From the NCBI GenBank assembly GCA_945883795.1, contig CAMCYC010000011.1, positions 1-52,377 on the forward strand: a DNA stretch of 52,377 nt, written 5' to 3'. The DNA is from Sulfurimonas crateris (GTDB lineage Bacteria; Campylobacterota; Campylobacteria; Campylobacterales; Sulfurimonadaceae). This document shows, piece by piece, positions 42,197-50,410 of the stretch. The notes below the pieces were generated by a model. The model had not been told where the DNA came from, searched no databases, and saw only the letters and a list, made by a program, of their open reading frames with translations. A program made the position numbers and the translations under genes. The first letter of the stretch is position 1. Each line of letters starts with the position of its first letter.

Positions 42197-43807
42197 TTGA
42201 TAAACAAAGATGATTTGGAATATGAACTTTATGAGATATTTAAAGAACAATTTATAAACAACATGGTTCAAATTGAGAACAATATTCTCGAATTGGAAAA
42301 TAGTGAACATGATAAAAAAGCAATCAATAATTTATTTAGAATATTTCATACTCTCAAAGCAAACAGTCAATATTTTCATTTTGAAAGTATGTCAATTGTT
42401 GCAGATAAAACTGAAAAAGTACTTGCTTCACTTAGAGAAGGGAGTGCATTTAGTGATATTAGCGTTATTAAGTGGTTAATAAAAGTTCAAGAACAATGTT
42501 TTATCTGGTCTCATGAGATGGAAAATGATGCAACAGAGTTTTCTCAACCAACTCCATCATTATTAAATGAGATAGAGATTAAGGATTCTCATACAAATGC
42601 ATTATCTCTTCTAAAACAACTTTCTGTTTTGTATTTTGACATCAATCAAAAAAGGTCTCAAAAATTACTCTCAGCATTAGAAAAAAATTTTTTAAAAGTA
42701 AAAGAGGTGCATACTCTGGATGATTTTGAACAAAAATTAATTCTTGAACAACCAAATATATGTATCATAAATATTGGTAAAGACACGATTAAAGCATCAA
42801 AATTATCTCAACAGCATGTTCCAAACTCTGCAATAATTGTTGTTTTTGATAAACTTGACCATAGCACTTATCTTAAGCTTGGAGTGCATGGGATATATCA
42901 TACAATTTTGAATCCAATTATGGGCGATGAACTCAAACGAGTACTTTTATCTGTTATAGATTCACATTTTACTTCGAGACAGTTTATTATTACAAACCAG
43001 AAAATAAAAGATTTTATAGAAACATTACAACCCTTGTCTGTATCAATTTTACAAATACAACGAATTTGTGATGATGAAGAAGCTTCTATAAAAGAGCTTA
43101 TTAAAGCGGTGAAACTTGACCCAGTTATTTCAGGAATGATACTCAAAACTGCCAAAAATCCAATATATGGTTTGGAAGAGATTAGTACAATAGACCAAGC
43201 TGTAAGTATTTTTGGAAAAACAAGAGTGAAAGCGATTAGCTTAAGTCAAATGATTGATGCTTTTGGTAGAATGGATTTGAGTCCATATAATATAACGGAA
43301 TCAATTTTCTCAAATGTAGCAGCTTTACGACTTATGCTGATGATAAAATGGTATTCTAAAGTATCTATCTCTTCGTTAGCAATTTTATCAACTACTGCAA
43401 TATTAGGGAATATAGGGCAACTTCTTATTGCACGAGAGATTAATGTATTGAAGAAAAAAACTGTTTTTTTACAAAATATACAAGATAACACTATACAAAT
43501 TGCAGAAGAAAAATGTATGCGTACAACGACAGCGTCTGTTAGCAGTGATATTTTAAGCTATTGGCAGTTAGAGATGGATATTGTCGATTCAGTCCGTTTT
43601 AGTGATAATCCAGAAGATGGACCAGAACAGATTTACTCTCTTTGTCTTGCTAATCATGTGGTTTATAGATTAGTACAACTTGACGGAAAAGTACTCAAAA
43701 AAGTTCCAAAAAATATCGAAAAATTGCTCCAAAAAAATAAACTTCGTGTGGAGCCTTTACAAAAAGCGTTAGATGCCATTAACAATATTACTCAAGAGAG
43801 AAATTAA
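42197..43807 (+). CDS. HPt - degenerate receiver - HDOD fusion protein
   Basis: 536 residues from TTG 42197, which has AGGTGG eight bases upstream; a GTG at 42185 is in frame but lacks a ribosome binding site. N-terminal HPt domain (about 5-115) with the phospho-acceptor His51 in FHTLKANSQYFHF; a middle part (about 135-260) with receiver-like pattern (FLKVKEVHTLDDFEQKL, ICIINIGKDTI, AIIVVFDKLDHS) but no acceptor Asp or loop Lys; and a C-terminal HDOD domain (about 275-480: SILQIQRICDDEEASIKELIKAVKLDPVISGMIL, STIDQAVSIFGKTRVKAISLS, ILGNIGQLLI). HDOD domains are related to HD phosphohydrolases but lack the metal site. This is the last gene of the operon. Confidence 0.78.
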   Translation: MINKDDLEYELYEIFKEQFINNMVQIENNILELENSEHDKKAINNLFRIFHTLKANSQYFHFESMSIVADKTEKVLASLREGSAFSDISVIKWLIKVQEQCFIWSHEMENDATEFSQPTPSLLNEIEIKDSHTNALSLLKQLSVLYFDINQKRSQKLLSALEKNFLKVKEVHTLDDFEQKLILEQPNICIINIGKDTIKASKLSQQHVPNSAIIVVFDKLDHSTYLKLGVHGIYHTILNPIMGDELKRVLLSVIDSHFTSRQFIITNQKIKDFIETLQPLSVSILQIQRICDDEEASIKELIKAVKLDPVISGMILKTAKNPIYGLEEISTIDQAVSIFGKTRVKAISLSQMIDAFGRMDLSPYNITESIFSNVAALRLMLMIKWYSKVSISSLAILSTTAILGNIGQLLIAREINVLKKKTVFLQNIQDNTIQIAEEKCMRTTTASVSSDILSYWQLEMDIVDSVRFSDNPEDGPEQIYSLCLANHVVYRLVQLDGKVLKKVPKNIEKLLQKNKLRVEPLQKALDAINNITQERN

Positions 43808-43812
43808 AAGAC

Positions 43813-43818
43813 TATAAT
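43813..43818 (+). promoter_or_regulatory. -10 element of smpB
   Basis: GAC-TATAAT 35 bases before the smpB ATG, directly after the last gene of the chemosensory operon; the leader contains GAGGGGA as ribosome binding site. Confidence 0.5.
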
Positions 43819-43852
43819 TTCACTCTAAAATTTAGTAAAAAAGAGGGGAAAA

Positions 43853-44308
43853 ATGGGCGAAACCATCGCAAAAAATAACAAAGCATATTTTGATTATTCT
43901 TTAGAGGAAAAATTTGAAGCTGGATTGGTTCTTGTGGGAAGCGAAGTGAAAGGGATTCGTGCCAAACGGGTAAATCTTAAAGATAGTTTTATCCGTTTTG
44001 TCAGAAATGAAGCTTTTTTATTTAATGCCCATATTGGCAGACTTGAAACGACACACCACTTTTATTCTCATGAAGAAAGAGGTGCCAGAAAATTGCTTTT
44101 ACATAAAAGACAGTTACAAACCATGCATAAAGCAGTCACACGAGATGGCTATACTATTGTTCCATTACAACTTTATTTTAATGATAGAAATATTATAAAG
44201 ATTCAGATTGCAATCGCAAAAGGAAAACAGCTTCATGATAAACGACAAGATATGAAAGAAAAAGACATGAAACGAGATGCTCAAAGAGCTCAGAAGGATT
44301 ATTCATGA
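43853..44308 (+). CDS. smpB: SsrA-binding protein SmpB
   Basis: SmpB carries tmRNA to stalled ribosomes. 151 residues: [43 protein letters not shown] is the family's OB-fold core, then [29 protein letters not shown] and the basic C-terminal tail [27 protein letters not shown]. Length is normal. Own promoter predicted. tmRNA itself is not in the window. The stop TGA overlaps the ATG of a 20-codon frame (44305-44367). Confidence 0.97.
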   Translation: MGETIAKNNKAYFDYSLEEKFEAGLVLVGSEVKGIRAKRVNLKDSFIRFVRNEAFLFNAHIGRLETTHHFYSHEERGARKLLLHKRQLQTMHKAVTRDGYTIVPLQLYFNDRNIIKIQIAIAKGKQLHDKRQDMKEKDMKRDAQRAQKDYS

Positions 44309-44367
44309 AATATACAGTTTTCCTTTTAGTTATTATACAAAACCAAAATAAAAATATTTTAAAGTAA
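44305..44367 (+). CDS. Possible 20-residue hydrophobic peptide overlapping the smpB stop
   Basis: ATG AAA ... TAA, 21 codons, overlapping the smpB stop as ATGA and preceded by AAGGA eight bases upstream. The peptide [20 protein letters not shown] has a short hydrophobic stretch. It ends nine bases before the TPR gene. Coupled small peptides of this kind exist, but in A/T-rich DNA a chance frame of this length is common; no homology evidence. Confidence 0.2.
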   Translation: MKYTVFLLVIIQNQNKNILK

Positions 44368-44375
44368 GGTTTCTT

Positions 44376-44978
44376 ATGACAATTTTTCAATTACTAATGC
44401 TTGGAGCATCTGCTTTTTTTGCATTTAAAATTTATGAACATATTCAAACACTTCAAGACACAGAAGATGTGTCTGCTGAGGTGGAGAATATTCAAGAAAA
44501 AAGTGCAGTAGCTTTTTCCCCATTTTCTCCAGAAGTTTTGGTGCAAAAAGCAGATGAAGCGTATGAAAATGATGATAAACTCAAAGCTTTAGCATTTTTA
44601 AATGAGGCAAATGCAAAAGAGCCTAATAATCCAGATATTTTATATAAAATAGCCTATATTTTAGAAAAACAAAACGATAATCAAGAAGCACTTGAGTATT
44701 ATAAAGCTGCCTTAGAACTTGATAAAAATGATGCGTTGATTCATAATGCGATAGCTTCTCTTTATAGGAAAAATGGTGAATTTATCTCCGCTAAAATACA
44801 CTTATATGCTTCTATTGAGATAGATAAAAGAAATCCTATTACCTATTATAATTATGGAAATCTTTTAGTTGACATGACAAGATATGAAGAAGCAATTAGC
44901 ATGTATGAAAAAGCTATTCAGTTAAATCCTGAATTTACTGAGGCCAAAGAAGAGCTTTCAAAATTAAAAGGAAAATAA
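44376..44978 (+). CDS. Membrane-anchored TPR protein
   Basis: 200 residues: one N-terminal membrane helix (about 2-19, IFQLLMLGASAFFAFKIY), a charged linker, then three to four tetratricopeptide repeats (about 50-195), with the spacing of Ala/Gly/Tyr seen in KALAFLNEANAKEPNNPDILYKIAYILEKQND, QEALEYYKAALELDKNDALIHNAIASLYRKNG and YEEAISMYEKAIQLNPEFTEAKEELSKL. It is a cytoplasmic-facing or periplasmic scaffold; no specific partner can be named. AAGG lies six bases before the ATG. The NIF3 gene follows after five bases. Confidence 0.82.
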   Translation: MTIFQLLMLGASAFFAFKIYEHIQTLQDTEDVSAEVENIQEKSAVAFSPFSPEVLVQKADEAYENDDKLKALAFLNEANAKEPNNPDILYKIAYILEKQNDNQEALEYYKAALELDKNDALIHNAIASLYRKNGEFISAKIHLYASIEIDKRNPITYYNYGNLLVDMTRYEEAISMYEKAIQLNPEFTEAKEELSKLKGK

Positions 44979-44983
44979 AAACA

Positions 44984-45706
44984 ATGAAAATTTTAGATAT
45001 ATATAAATTTCTTGAAAATCTTTCCCCATTTGAGCTTCAAGAGTCTTGGGATAATTCAGGTTTATTGGTTGGCGATTTTTCCATAGATGTCACAAAAGTG
45101 GTACTTAGTATTGATATAGATGAAAAATTGATTGATTCACTTGATGATAATACTTTATTAATTACACATCATCCACTTATTTTTGGAGGTTTAAAACAAC
45201 TTCAATTTAATAAATATCCAGCAAATTTACTGCAAAAAATGATTCGTAAAAATATATCCAATATTGCTATGCATACAAACTTTGACCAAACACACCTCAA
45301 TGAATATGTGGCTACTCAAATTTTGGGATATAAAATATCTCAAAAAGATGGATTTGTCGCTTATCTCGAAGTGGATGAAGATTTTGATATATTTGCAAAA
45401 AAAGTTGCTACTGCGTTTGGACTCGCACATGCCAAATGTGTAAAATGCACTCAAAGAGTCAAACGAGTTGCACTTACAACTGGCTCAGGCTGTTCACTTA
45501 TGCGTTCTATAGATGCAGATTGTTTTTTGACTGGCGATGTCAAATACCATGATGCTATGGAAGCAAAAAGTCTTAAAATGTCCTTAATTGACATAGGACA
45601 TTATGAAAGTGAACGCTTCTTTGCACAAATTTTAGAAAAATATTTGAAAAATTTAGGTTTAGAAGTTATAATTTCGTCATCAGAAAATCCATTTACATAC
45701 CTTTAA
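44984..45706 (+). CDS. NIF3/YbgI family metal-binding protein
   Basis: 240 residues of the NIF3-like (GTP cyclohydrolase I type 2 homologue) family, hexameric proteins with a dinuclear metal site. Landmarks: FELQESWDNSGLLVGD near the start, the metal ligands in LLITHHPLIFGG (His62, His63), NIAMHTNFDQTHLNEYVA, TTGSGC, and the C-terminal IDIGHYESERFF. The true cellular function of the family is not settled. It belongs to the short run TPR - NIF3 - zinc ribbon - waaA. Confidence 0.9.
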   Translation: MKILDIYKFLENLSPFELQESWDNSGLLVGDFSIDVTKVVLSIDIDEKLIDSLDDNTLLITHHPLIFGGLKQLQFNKYPANLLQKMIRKNISNIAMHTNFDQTHLNEYVATQILGYKISQKDGFVAYLEVDEDFDIFAKKVATAFGLAHAKCVKCTQRVKRVALTTGSGCSLMRSIDADCFLTGDVKYHDAMEAKSLKMSLIDIGHYESERFFAQILEKYLKNLGLEVIISSSENPFTYL

Positions 45707-45755
45707 TCATGTATATCGTGTTTATGGCATAAAAGAGACACCCCAAAGGAGACCA

Positions 45756-46469
45756 ATGAACCAGCATCTTAAGCAGTTAATCGACCTTTCAAAAGTAGAC
45801 AAAGAAGTTGATGCTTTTGAACCACAAATTGATGAAGCCAACTATAAGTATGAAGCAGCACTTGCGAAAAAAAAGAGTGTAGATTCAGATATTGAGAATT
45901 TAACCAAAGAGATTAAAGATGAAGAGGTTAAAAAGCATAAAAACGAATTACATTTAAAAGAGCTTTCTCAAAAGTTAGAGGATAATTCTAGAAAAAGTTC
46001 TGAAATAAAAACTGAAAGAGAGATGAAATCTTTACAACTTGAAGAAGAGATAACAAAAGAGCAGGTCACTTTTGCTAATGAAGAGATTCATAGACTTGAA
46101 AAAATTATAGAAGCAAAAAAAGAGCAAGTAAGTGCAGCAAAAACTTCTTTGCAAGAGATAGATTCAAATCTTGAAAAAGTAAAATTAGAAGTAGATAAAA
46201 AACTAGAAATTATTAATAAAGATAGACAAGAAGTATTTGGTGCCAAAGAGAGACTTTTAGGAACTATGAATCCAAAAGGTTTAGCATTTTATCAAAAAAT
46301 TCGTCGTTGGGCTAAAAATAGTACTGTTGTTCCTGTTGAGGAGCAAGCTTGTATGGGTTGTCACATGATAATCAACGATAAGATTTATGCAGATGTTATT
46401 AAAGCTGAAGAGATTACAACATGCCCACATTGTGGTCGTATTCTCTATATGGAAATAAATAAAGACTAA
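45756..46469 (+). CDS. Coiled-coil protein with C4 zinc ribbon (DUF164/CT398-like)
   Basis: 237 residues: a long antiparallel coiled coil (about 5-165, dense in Lys and Glu with heptad Leu/Ile) and a C-terminal zinc ribbon with Cys199, Cys202, Cys223 and Cys226 (CMGCHM and CPHCG). This is the family of Chlamydia CT398 and Helicobacter HP0958 (FlgZ), the latter of which binds RpoN and flagellin mRNA in work I recall. That makes a role in flagellar gene control plausible, not proven. AAGGAGA lies six bases before the ATG. Confidence 0.85.
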   Translation: MNQHLKQLIDLSKVDKEVDAFEPQIDEANYKYEAALAKKKSVDSDIENLTKEIKDEEVKKHKNELHLKELSQKLEDNSRKSSEIKTEREMKSLQLEEEITKEQVTFANEEIHRLEKIIEAKKEQVSAAKTSLQEIDSNLEKVKLEVDKKLEIINKDRQEVFGAKERLLGTMNPKGLAFYQKIRRWAKNSTVVPVEEQACMGCHMIINDKIYADVIKAEEITTCPHCGRILYMEINKD

Positions 46470-46472
46470 GGC

Positions 46473-47639
46473 TTGAAGCCATTTACTTTACTCTATTATA
46501 TTTTAAGTGTAGTGCTATATATTGTAGCACTGCCACTTTTAATCTATCTCTCTTTTAAGCAAAAATATAAACACTCAATTCCATCCCGTTTTTTTCTTTT
46601 TCAAAATCCAAGATTTAAAAAATCTGATGGTATATGGTTTCATGTATGCTCACTTGGTGAAGCAAGAGCGTTAAAACCTATTCTTGATTTGTTAGGAAAA
46701 AGAGATATAAAAATTACAACCATAACACATACAGGTTATAACGAAGCAAAAAAATATGATGCAGATGTCCGCTATCTTCCGTATGAGATATTTTTGCCTT
46801 TTTGGATTAAAAAACAAAAGATAGTAGTGGTTTTAGAAGCAGAATTTTGGTATATGCTTTTTAGTGTTATTTCTGCAAAAGGTGGGAAAGTTGTCCTTCT
46901 AAACGCTAGAATCTCTGAAAAAAGTGTCAAAAAATATTTACAATTTGCTTGGTTTTATAAAAAACTTTTAGGCTATGTTGAAATTATTTATGCACAAAGT
47001 GAAGTAGACAAAAACCGTTTTCTTGCTTTGGGTGCTAAAAATATTGAGGTGATTGGAAATATAAAATTAGCGGGTAAAATTACAAAAACGCAGGAATATA
47101 AAAAACCTTCTCATGAGTGTATTGTTGCAGGAAGTACACATGAAGGGGAAGAGGAAAGTGTCTTGAAATCATTTGTAGAGTATAAAAAATATAAAGATGC
47201 AAAGCTTATTGTCGTTCCACGACATCCCGAGAGATTTGAAAGTGTTTATCTATTGATGCAAAATTATGCACAAAAAAACACCCTTACAATTTCAAGATTT
47301 TCTGAGTCTAAAGTATTTGAAACAGATATGATTTTGGTTGATGCGATGGGTGAGTTAAATAACATATATGCCATAAGTGATATAGCAATTTTAGGCGGAG
47401 CGTTTAAAGCAGATGTGGGTGGACATAATCCACTTGAACCCGCCTATTTTGGGTGTAAAATAATTACTGGTAAACATTTTTTTCATCAAAAAGAGTTGTT
47501 CAAATATGTGCATCATGTGCAATATGTTGAACCAGATGAGATTCATAGAGCACTTTTGAAATGTGAGCAGTTACCAAATTCAATGGTTGAAGAAACTATA
47601 AATTTAGAAGTAGTAATAAATAAAATATTAGGAGCCTAG
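46473..47639 (+). CDS. waaA: 3-deoxy-D-manno-octulosonic acid transferase (Kdo transferase)
   Basis: WaaA (KdtA) adds Kdo to lipid A precursors at the inner membrane. 388 residues: N-terminal membrane anchor (about 5-27), GT30 domain beginning PSRFFLFQNPRF and WFHVCSLGEARALKPIL, LEAEFWYM, LLNARISEKSVKKY, and the C-terminal half with GSTHEGEE, VPRHPERF and GGAFKADVGGHNPLEPAYFG. TTG start, three bases after the upstream stop; AAGG is too close to act as a normal site, so translational coupling is likely. RluA-type gene follows after two bases. Confidence 0.93.
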   Translation: MKPFTLLYYILSVVLYIVALPLLIYLSFKQKYKHSIPSRFFLFQNPRFKKSDGIWFHVCSLGEARALKPILDLLGKRDIKITTITHTGYNEAKKYDADVRYLPYEIFLPFWIKKQKIVVVLEAEFWYMLFSVISAKGGKVVLLNARISEKSVKKYLQFAWFYKKLLGYVEIIYAQSEVDKNRFLALGAKNIEVIGNIKLAGKITKTQEYKKPSHECIVAGSTHEGEEESVLKSFVEYKKYKDAKLIVVPRHPERFESVYLLMQNYAQKNTLTISRFSESKVFETDMILVDAMGELNNIYAISDIAILGGAFKADVGGHNPLEPAYFGCKIITGKHFFHQKELFKYVHHVQYVEPDEIHRALLKCEQLPNSMVEETINLEVVINKILGA

Positions 47640-47641
47640 TT

Positions 47642-48376
47642 ATGGCACTAGAAAAAGCGTATAAAATATTGGCTTTGCAAGAGGGGATATCAAATTCTCA
47701 AGCAAAATCGATGATTGATAGAGGATTAGTATATTCAGCGAATAAAAAAGTTATGGTTGCCCGTGGAGAACTTGATAGTAAAACAATGTTCAGGCTTGAG
47801 AAAATCGAAAAAATAAGACCTATTTTTGAAAATGATGATTTAATAGTTGTCGATAAACCTGCATTTGTTAATTCGGATGAGATTGAGCGACAGTTTAAAA
47901 ATACACAACTTTTACATAGACTTGACCGTGAAACAAGTGGTGTTTTAATGTTGGTAAAAAATGAAGAATTTCGTCTAAAAGCGATAGAAGAGTTTAAAAA
48001 AGATAGAGTTTATAAAGAGTATATTGCATGGGTTGAAGGGATTGTATCTGAGCCTGTTGACATAGATAAACCTATTTTTACGCAAAAAAGGCAAAATAAA
48101 GCTTTTTCAAATATCTCGGCAAAAGGGAAACCAGCGAGAACAGAAATTTTTCCAGATATAGTAAGTGGTGGCAAAACAAAATTAAAATGTATTATACATA
48201 ATGGTCGTACACACCAAATAAGAGCACATCTTCGCTATATTGAGCATTCAATAATTGGGGATGAACAATATGGTGGCAGACGAGCAAAACGGGTGATGCT
48301 ACATGCTTATAAAGTACGATTACTTGGGATGGAATTTATAGCACCTGAGCCGAAACTATTTGTCACTTTTGAGTAG
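47642..48376 (+). CDS. Pseudouridine synthase, RluA/RluD family
   Basis: 244 residues. N-terminal S4-like RNA-binding domain (about 1-55, AQ-SMIDRGLVYSANKKVMVARGELDS), then the catalytic domain with DLIVVDKPAFV, the active-site Asp95 in LLHRLDRETSGVLML, YKEYIAWVEG, GRTHQIRAHLRYIEHSIIGDEQYGG. The target uridine in rRNA or tRNA cannot be told. GGAG precedes the ATG by eight bases. The same waaA-rlu-ffh order is known to me from Campylobacter jejuni. Confidence 0.92.
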   Translation: MALEKAYKILALQEGISNSQAKSMIDRGLVYSANKKVMVARGELDSKTMFRLEKIEKIRPIFENDDLIVVDKPAFVNSDEIERQFKNTQLLHRLDRETSGVLMLVKNEEFRLKAIEEFKKDRVYKEYIAWVEGIVSEPVDIDKPIFTQKRQNKAFSNISAKGKPARTEIFPDIVSGGKTKLKCIIHNGRTHQIRAHLRYIEHSIIGDEQYGGRRAKRVMLHAYKVRLLGMEFIAPEPKLFVTFE

Positions 48377-48403
48377 GCTTAAAGAAAACTAAAAGTAAAT
48401 TTT

Positions 48404-48412
48404 TGCTACAAT
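48404..48412 (+). promoter_or_regulatory. -10 element (extended) of the ffh-rpsP-rplS cluster
   Basis: TGC-TACAAT, an extended -10, 61 bases before the ffh ATG, in the 96-base gap after the pseudouridine synthase gene. Confidence 0.5.
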
Positions 48413-48472
48413 TCGCAACTTTTTACATTAGAGTAAAAAACTTAAAAAAGATTTAATGACCGGAGTGTATAT

Positions 48473-49819
48473 ATGTTTGATACTTTAACAGATTCATTTA
48501 CAAATGCAATTAAAAAAATTCGTTTCCATGATGATGAGAAAGCTCTTTCAAAAGCACTGCAAGAGCTCAAAAAAAATCTTTTAAAAGCAGATGTAAACCA
48601 TAAAGTTGTCAAAGAATTAATAGAACAAGTTGAAATAGAAACAAAATTAAAAGGGATAGGCAAAGACCAATTCCTTGACGCACTAAAAAAAGCGCTAAAT
48701 GAACTTCTTGAGATTGGCGGAAGTAGAGGTTTTATTTTTGCATCAAATCCTCCAACTGTTATTTTAATGACTGGATTACAAGGTTCTGGTAAAACAACAA
48801 CAACAGGTAAATTAGCACTTTATCTTAAAAATAAAAAGAAAAAAGTTTTGGTTGTTGCAGCCGATTTACAGCGTTTAGCCGCAGTTGAACAACTTCGTCA
48901 AATTACAGCTCAAATAGAAGTTGAGTTGTATGAAGATGAAAGCACTAAAAACCCTATTCAAGTTGTTCAGGGTGCACTCAAAAAAGCAAGAGCTGGAATT
49001 TATGATGTTGTTTTAATTGATACTGCAGGTCGTTTAGCAATCGATGATGCACTTATGCAAGAGCTTGAAGCAGTAAAGAAAGAGGCAAAACCTCATGAAA
49101 TATTTTATGTAGCTGATTCTTTAACTGGACAAGATGCGATACGAACTGCAACCACTTTTAAAGAAAAAATTGGGATAGATGGTGTCATTTTAAGTAAATA
49201 TGATGGCGATTCCAAAGGTGGTGTAGCATTAGGTCTTTCATCACAAGTTAAAGTTCCTCTTCGTTTTATCGGTATGGGCGAAAAGATGGAAGACTTAGAA
49301 GTTTTTTTACCTGAGCGTGTTGTTAATCGTCTTATGGGCTTTGGAGATATTGAAGGACTTGCTGAAAAAACGGCATCTATTATTAATGAAAAACAAGCAA
49401 AAAAACTTACCAAAAAGATTCAAAAAGGGTTGTTTAATTATAATGACTTTTTAGAGCAAATGGAAAGTATGAAAAAAATGGGAAGCATGAGTTCTTTGAT
49501 GAGCATGATTCCAGGTATGGGAAATATGTCAAAAGCTATCAAAGATTTTGATTTTGAAAACTCTTCTGAACTTAAAAACATCAAAGCGATGGTTTCATCT
49601 ATGACATTAAAAGAACGAGAAAATCCAGACCTTTTAAATAATTCTAGAAAAATGAGAATAGCCGCAGGTTGTGGTTTAACTCAAGTAGAAATTAATAGAA
49701 TGATAAAACAGTTTAAAAATGCTGGGAAAATGGCAAAAAGATTTTCTAGCAAAAGTGGAATGAAAGAACTTCAATCCATGATGGGTCAGATGGGTGGTCA
49801 TGGAGCAATTCCAAGATAA
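48473..49819 (+). CDS. ffh: Signal recognition particle protein Ffh
   Basis: Ffh with 4.5S RNA targets membrane proteins to the SecYEG translocon. 448 residues: N domain (about 1-90), G domain with P-loop GLQGSGKTTT (101-110), DTAGRLAIDD (about 184), LSKYDGDSKGG, and a Met-rich M domain (about 300-448, MESMKKMGSMSSLMSMIPGMGNM, ending MGQMGGHG). GGAG seven bases upstream of the ATG. The SRP RNA gene is not in this window. Confidence 0.98.
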   Translation: MFDTLTDSFTNAIKKIRFHDDEKALSKALQELKKNLLKADVNHKVVKELIEQVEIETKLKGIGKDQFLDALKKALNELLEIGGSRGFIFASNPPTVILMTGLQGSGKTTTTGKLALYLKNKKKKVLVVAADLQRLAAVEQLRQITAQIEVELYEDESTKNPIQVVQGALKKARAGIYDVVLIDTAGRLAIDDALMQELEAVKKEAKPHEIFYVADSLTGQDAIRTATTFKEKIGIDGVILSKYDGDSKGGVALGLSSQVKVPLRFIGMGEKMEDLEVFLPERVVNRLMGFGDIEGLAEKTASIINEKQAKKLTKKIQKGLFNYNDFLEQMESMKKMGSMSSLMSMIPGMGNMSKAIKDFDFENSSELKNIKAMVSSMTLKERENPDLLNNSRKMRIAAGCGLTQVEINRMIKQFKNAGKMAKRFSSKSGMKELQSMMGQMGGHGAIPR

Positions 49820-49834
49820 CCCATGAGGTCATGA

Positions 49835-49888
49835 TAAGTATAAATATATAAGTTTTGAGAAATTTATATATTTACACTTAGGTGTAAA
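49835..49888 (+). promoter_or_regulatory. Two mutually exclusive hairpins upstream of rpsP
   Basis: Hairpin 1 pairs 49835-49851 with 49864-49880 (17 positions, one mismatch, loop of 12). Hairpin 2 pairs TTTACAC (49871-49877) with GTGTAAA (49882-49888), perfect, loop TTAG. They share 49871-49880, so only one can form at a time. Hairpin 1 could be a terminator after ffh, and the pair could be an attenuator controlling rpsP. Confidence 0.45.
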
Positions 49889-49940
49889 ATTTAACATATT
49901 CAGCAAGTTGAAATATAACTTGTGCAGAGAAGGACCAAAA

Positions 49941-50171
49941 ATGGCAACAGTAATTCGCCTCACTAGAATGGGAAGAAAAAAACAACCTTTTTACCGTATT
50001 GCGGTAACAGATAGTCGTAAACGAAGAGATGGTGGTTGGATTGAACTTATTGGACATTACAATCCAATGGTAGCTGAAAAAACTACAGTAGTTGATAATG
50101 AAAGATTAGATTATTGGTTAAGCGTTGGCGCAAAAATGAGTGACCGCGTTAAAAAAATAACAGGTCGTTAA
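49941..50171 (+). CDS. rpsP: 30S ribosomal protein S16
   Basis: 76 residues, [43 protein letters not shown] being the conserved core. The ATG at 49941 is chosen (AAGGA eight bases upstream); an upstream in-frame ATG at 49908 would add eleven residues not found in S16 and would contain the ribosome binding site. It starts the conserved rpsP-khpA-rimM-trmD-rplS set; khpA follows two bases later. Confidence 0.97.
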   Translation: MATVIRLTRMGRKKQPFYRIAVTDSRKRRDGGWIELIGHYNPMVAEKTTVVDNERLDYWLSVGAKMSDRVKKITGR

Positions 50172-50173
50172 TC

Positions 50174-50410
50174 ATGGTAGCTGATTTTGTCGCACAATTT
50201 GCAAGACTTATTGCATCTCACCCTGAGGACATAAGCGTTGAAGTAAAGAAAAGCGATGAAGTTACAGAAATAGTTCTTTATGCCAATCAAACGGATATTG
50301 GAAAGTTAATTGGTAAAGAAGGAAAAATGATTGGTGCTATTAAAACAGTTATTTCAGGCTGTAAAGCTAAAGATGGATTGAGTTACCGTATTAATGTTGA
50401 ACCAGTTTAA
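50174..50410 (+). CDS. khpA: KH-domain RNA-binding protein KhpA
   Basis: 78 residues, a single type II KH domain with the GxxG loop in LIGKEGKMIGAIKTVI. KhpA proteins (often with KhpB) bind small RNAs and mRNAs and affect cell division and translation in other bacteria; in the rpsP-rimM cluster this gene is common. The 3-prime end overlaps rimM by 17 bases. Confidence 0.93.
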   Translation: MVADFVAQFARLIASHPEDISVEVKKSDEVTEIVLYANQTDIGKLIGKEGKMIGAIKTVISGCKAKDGLSYRINVEPV

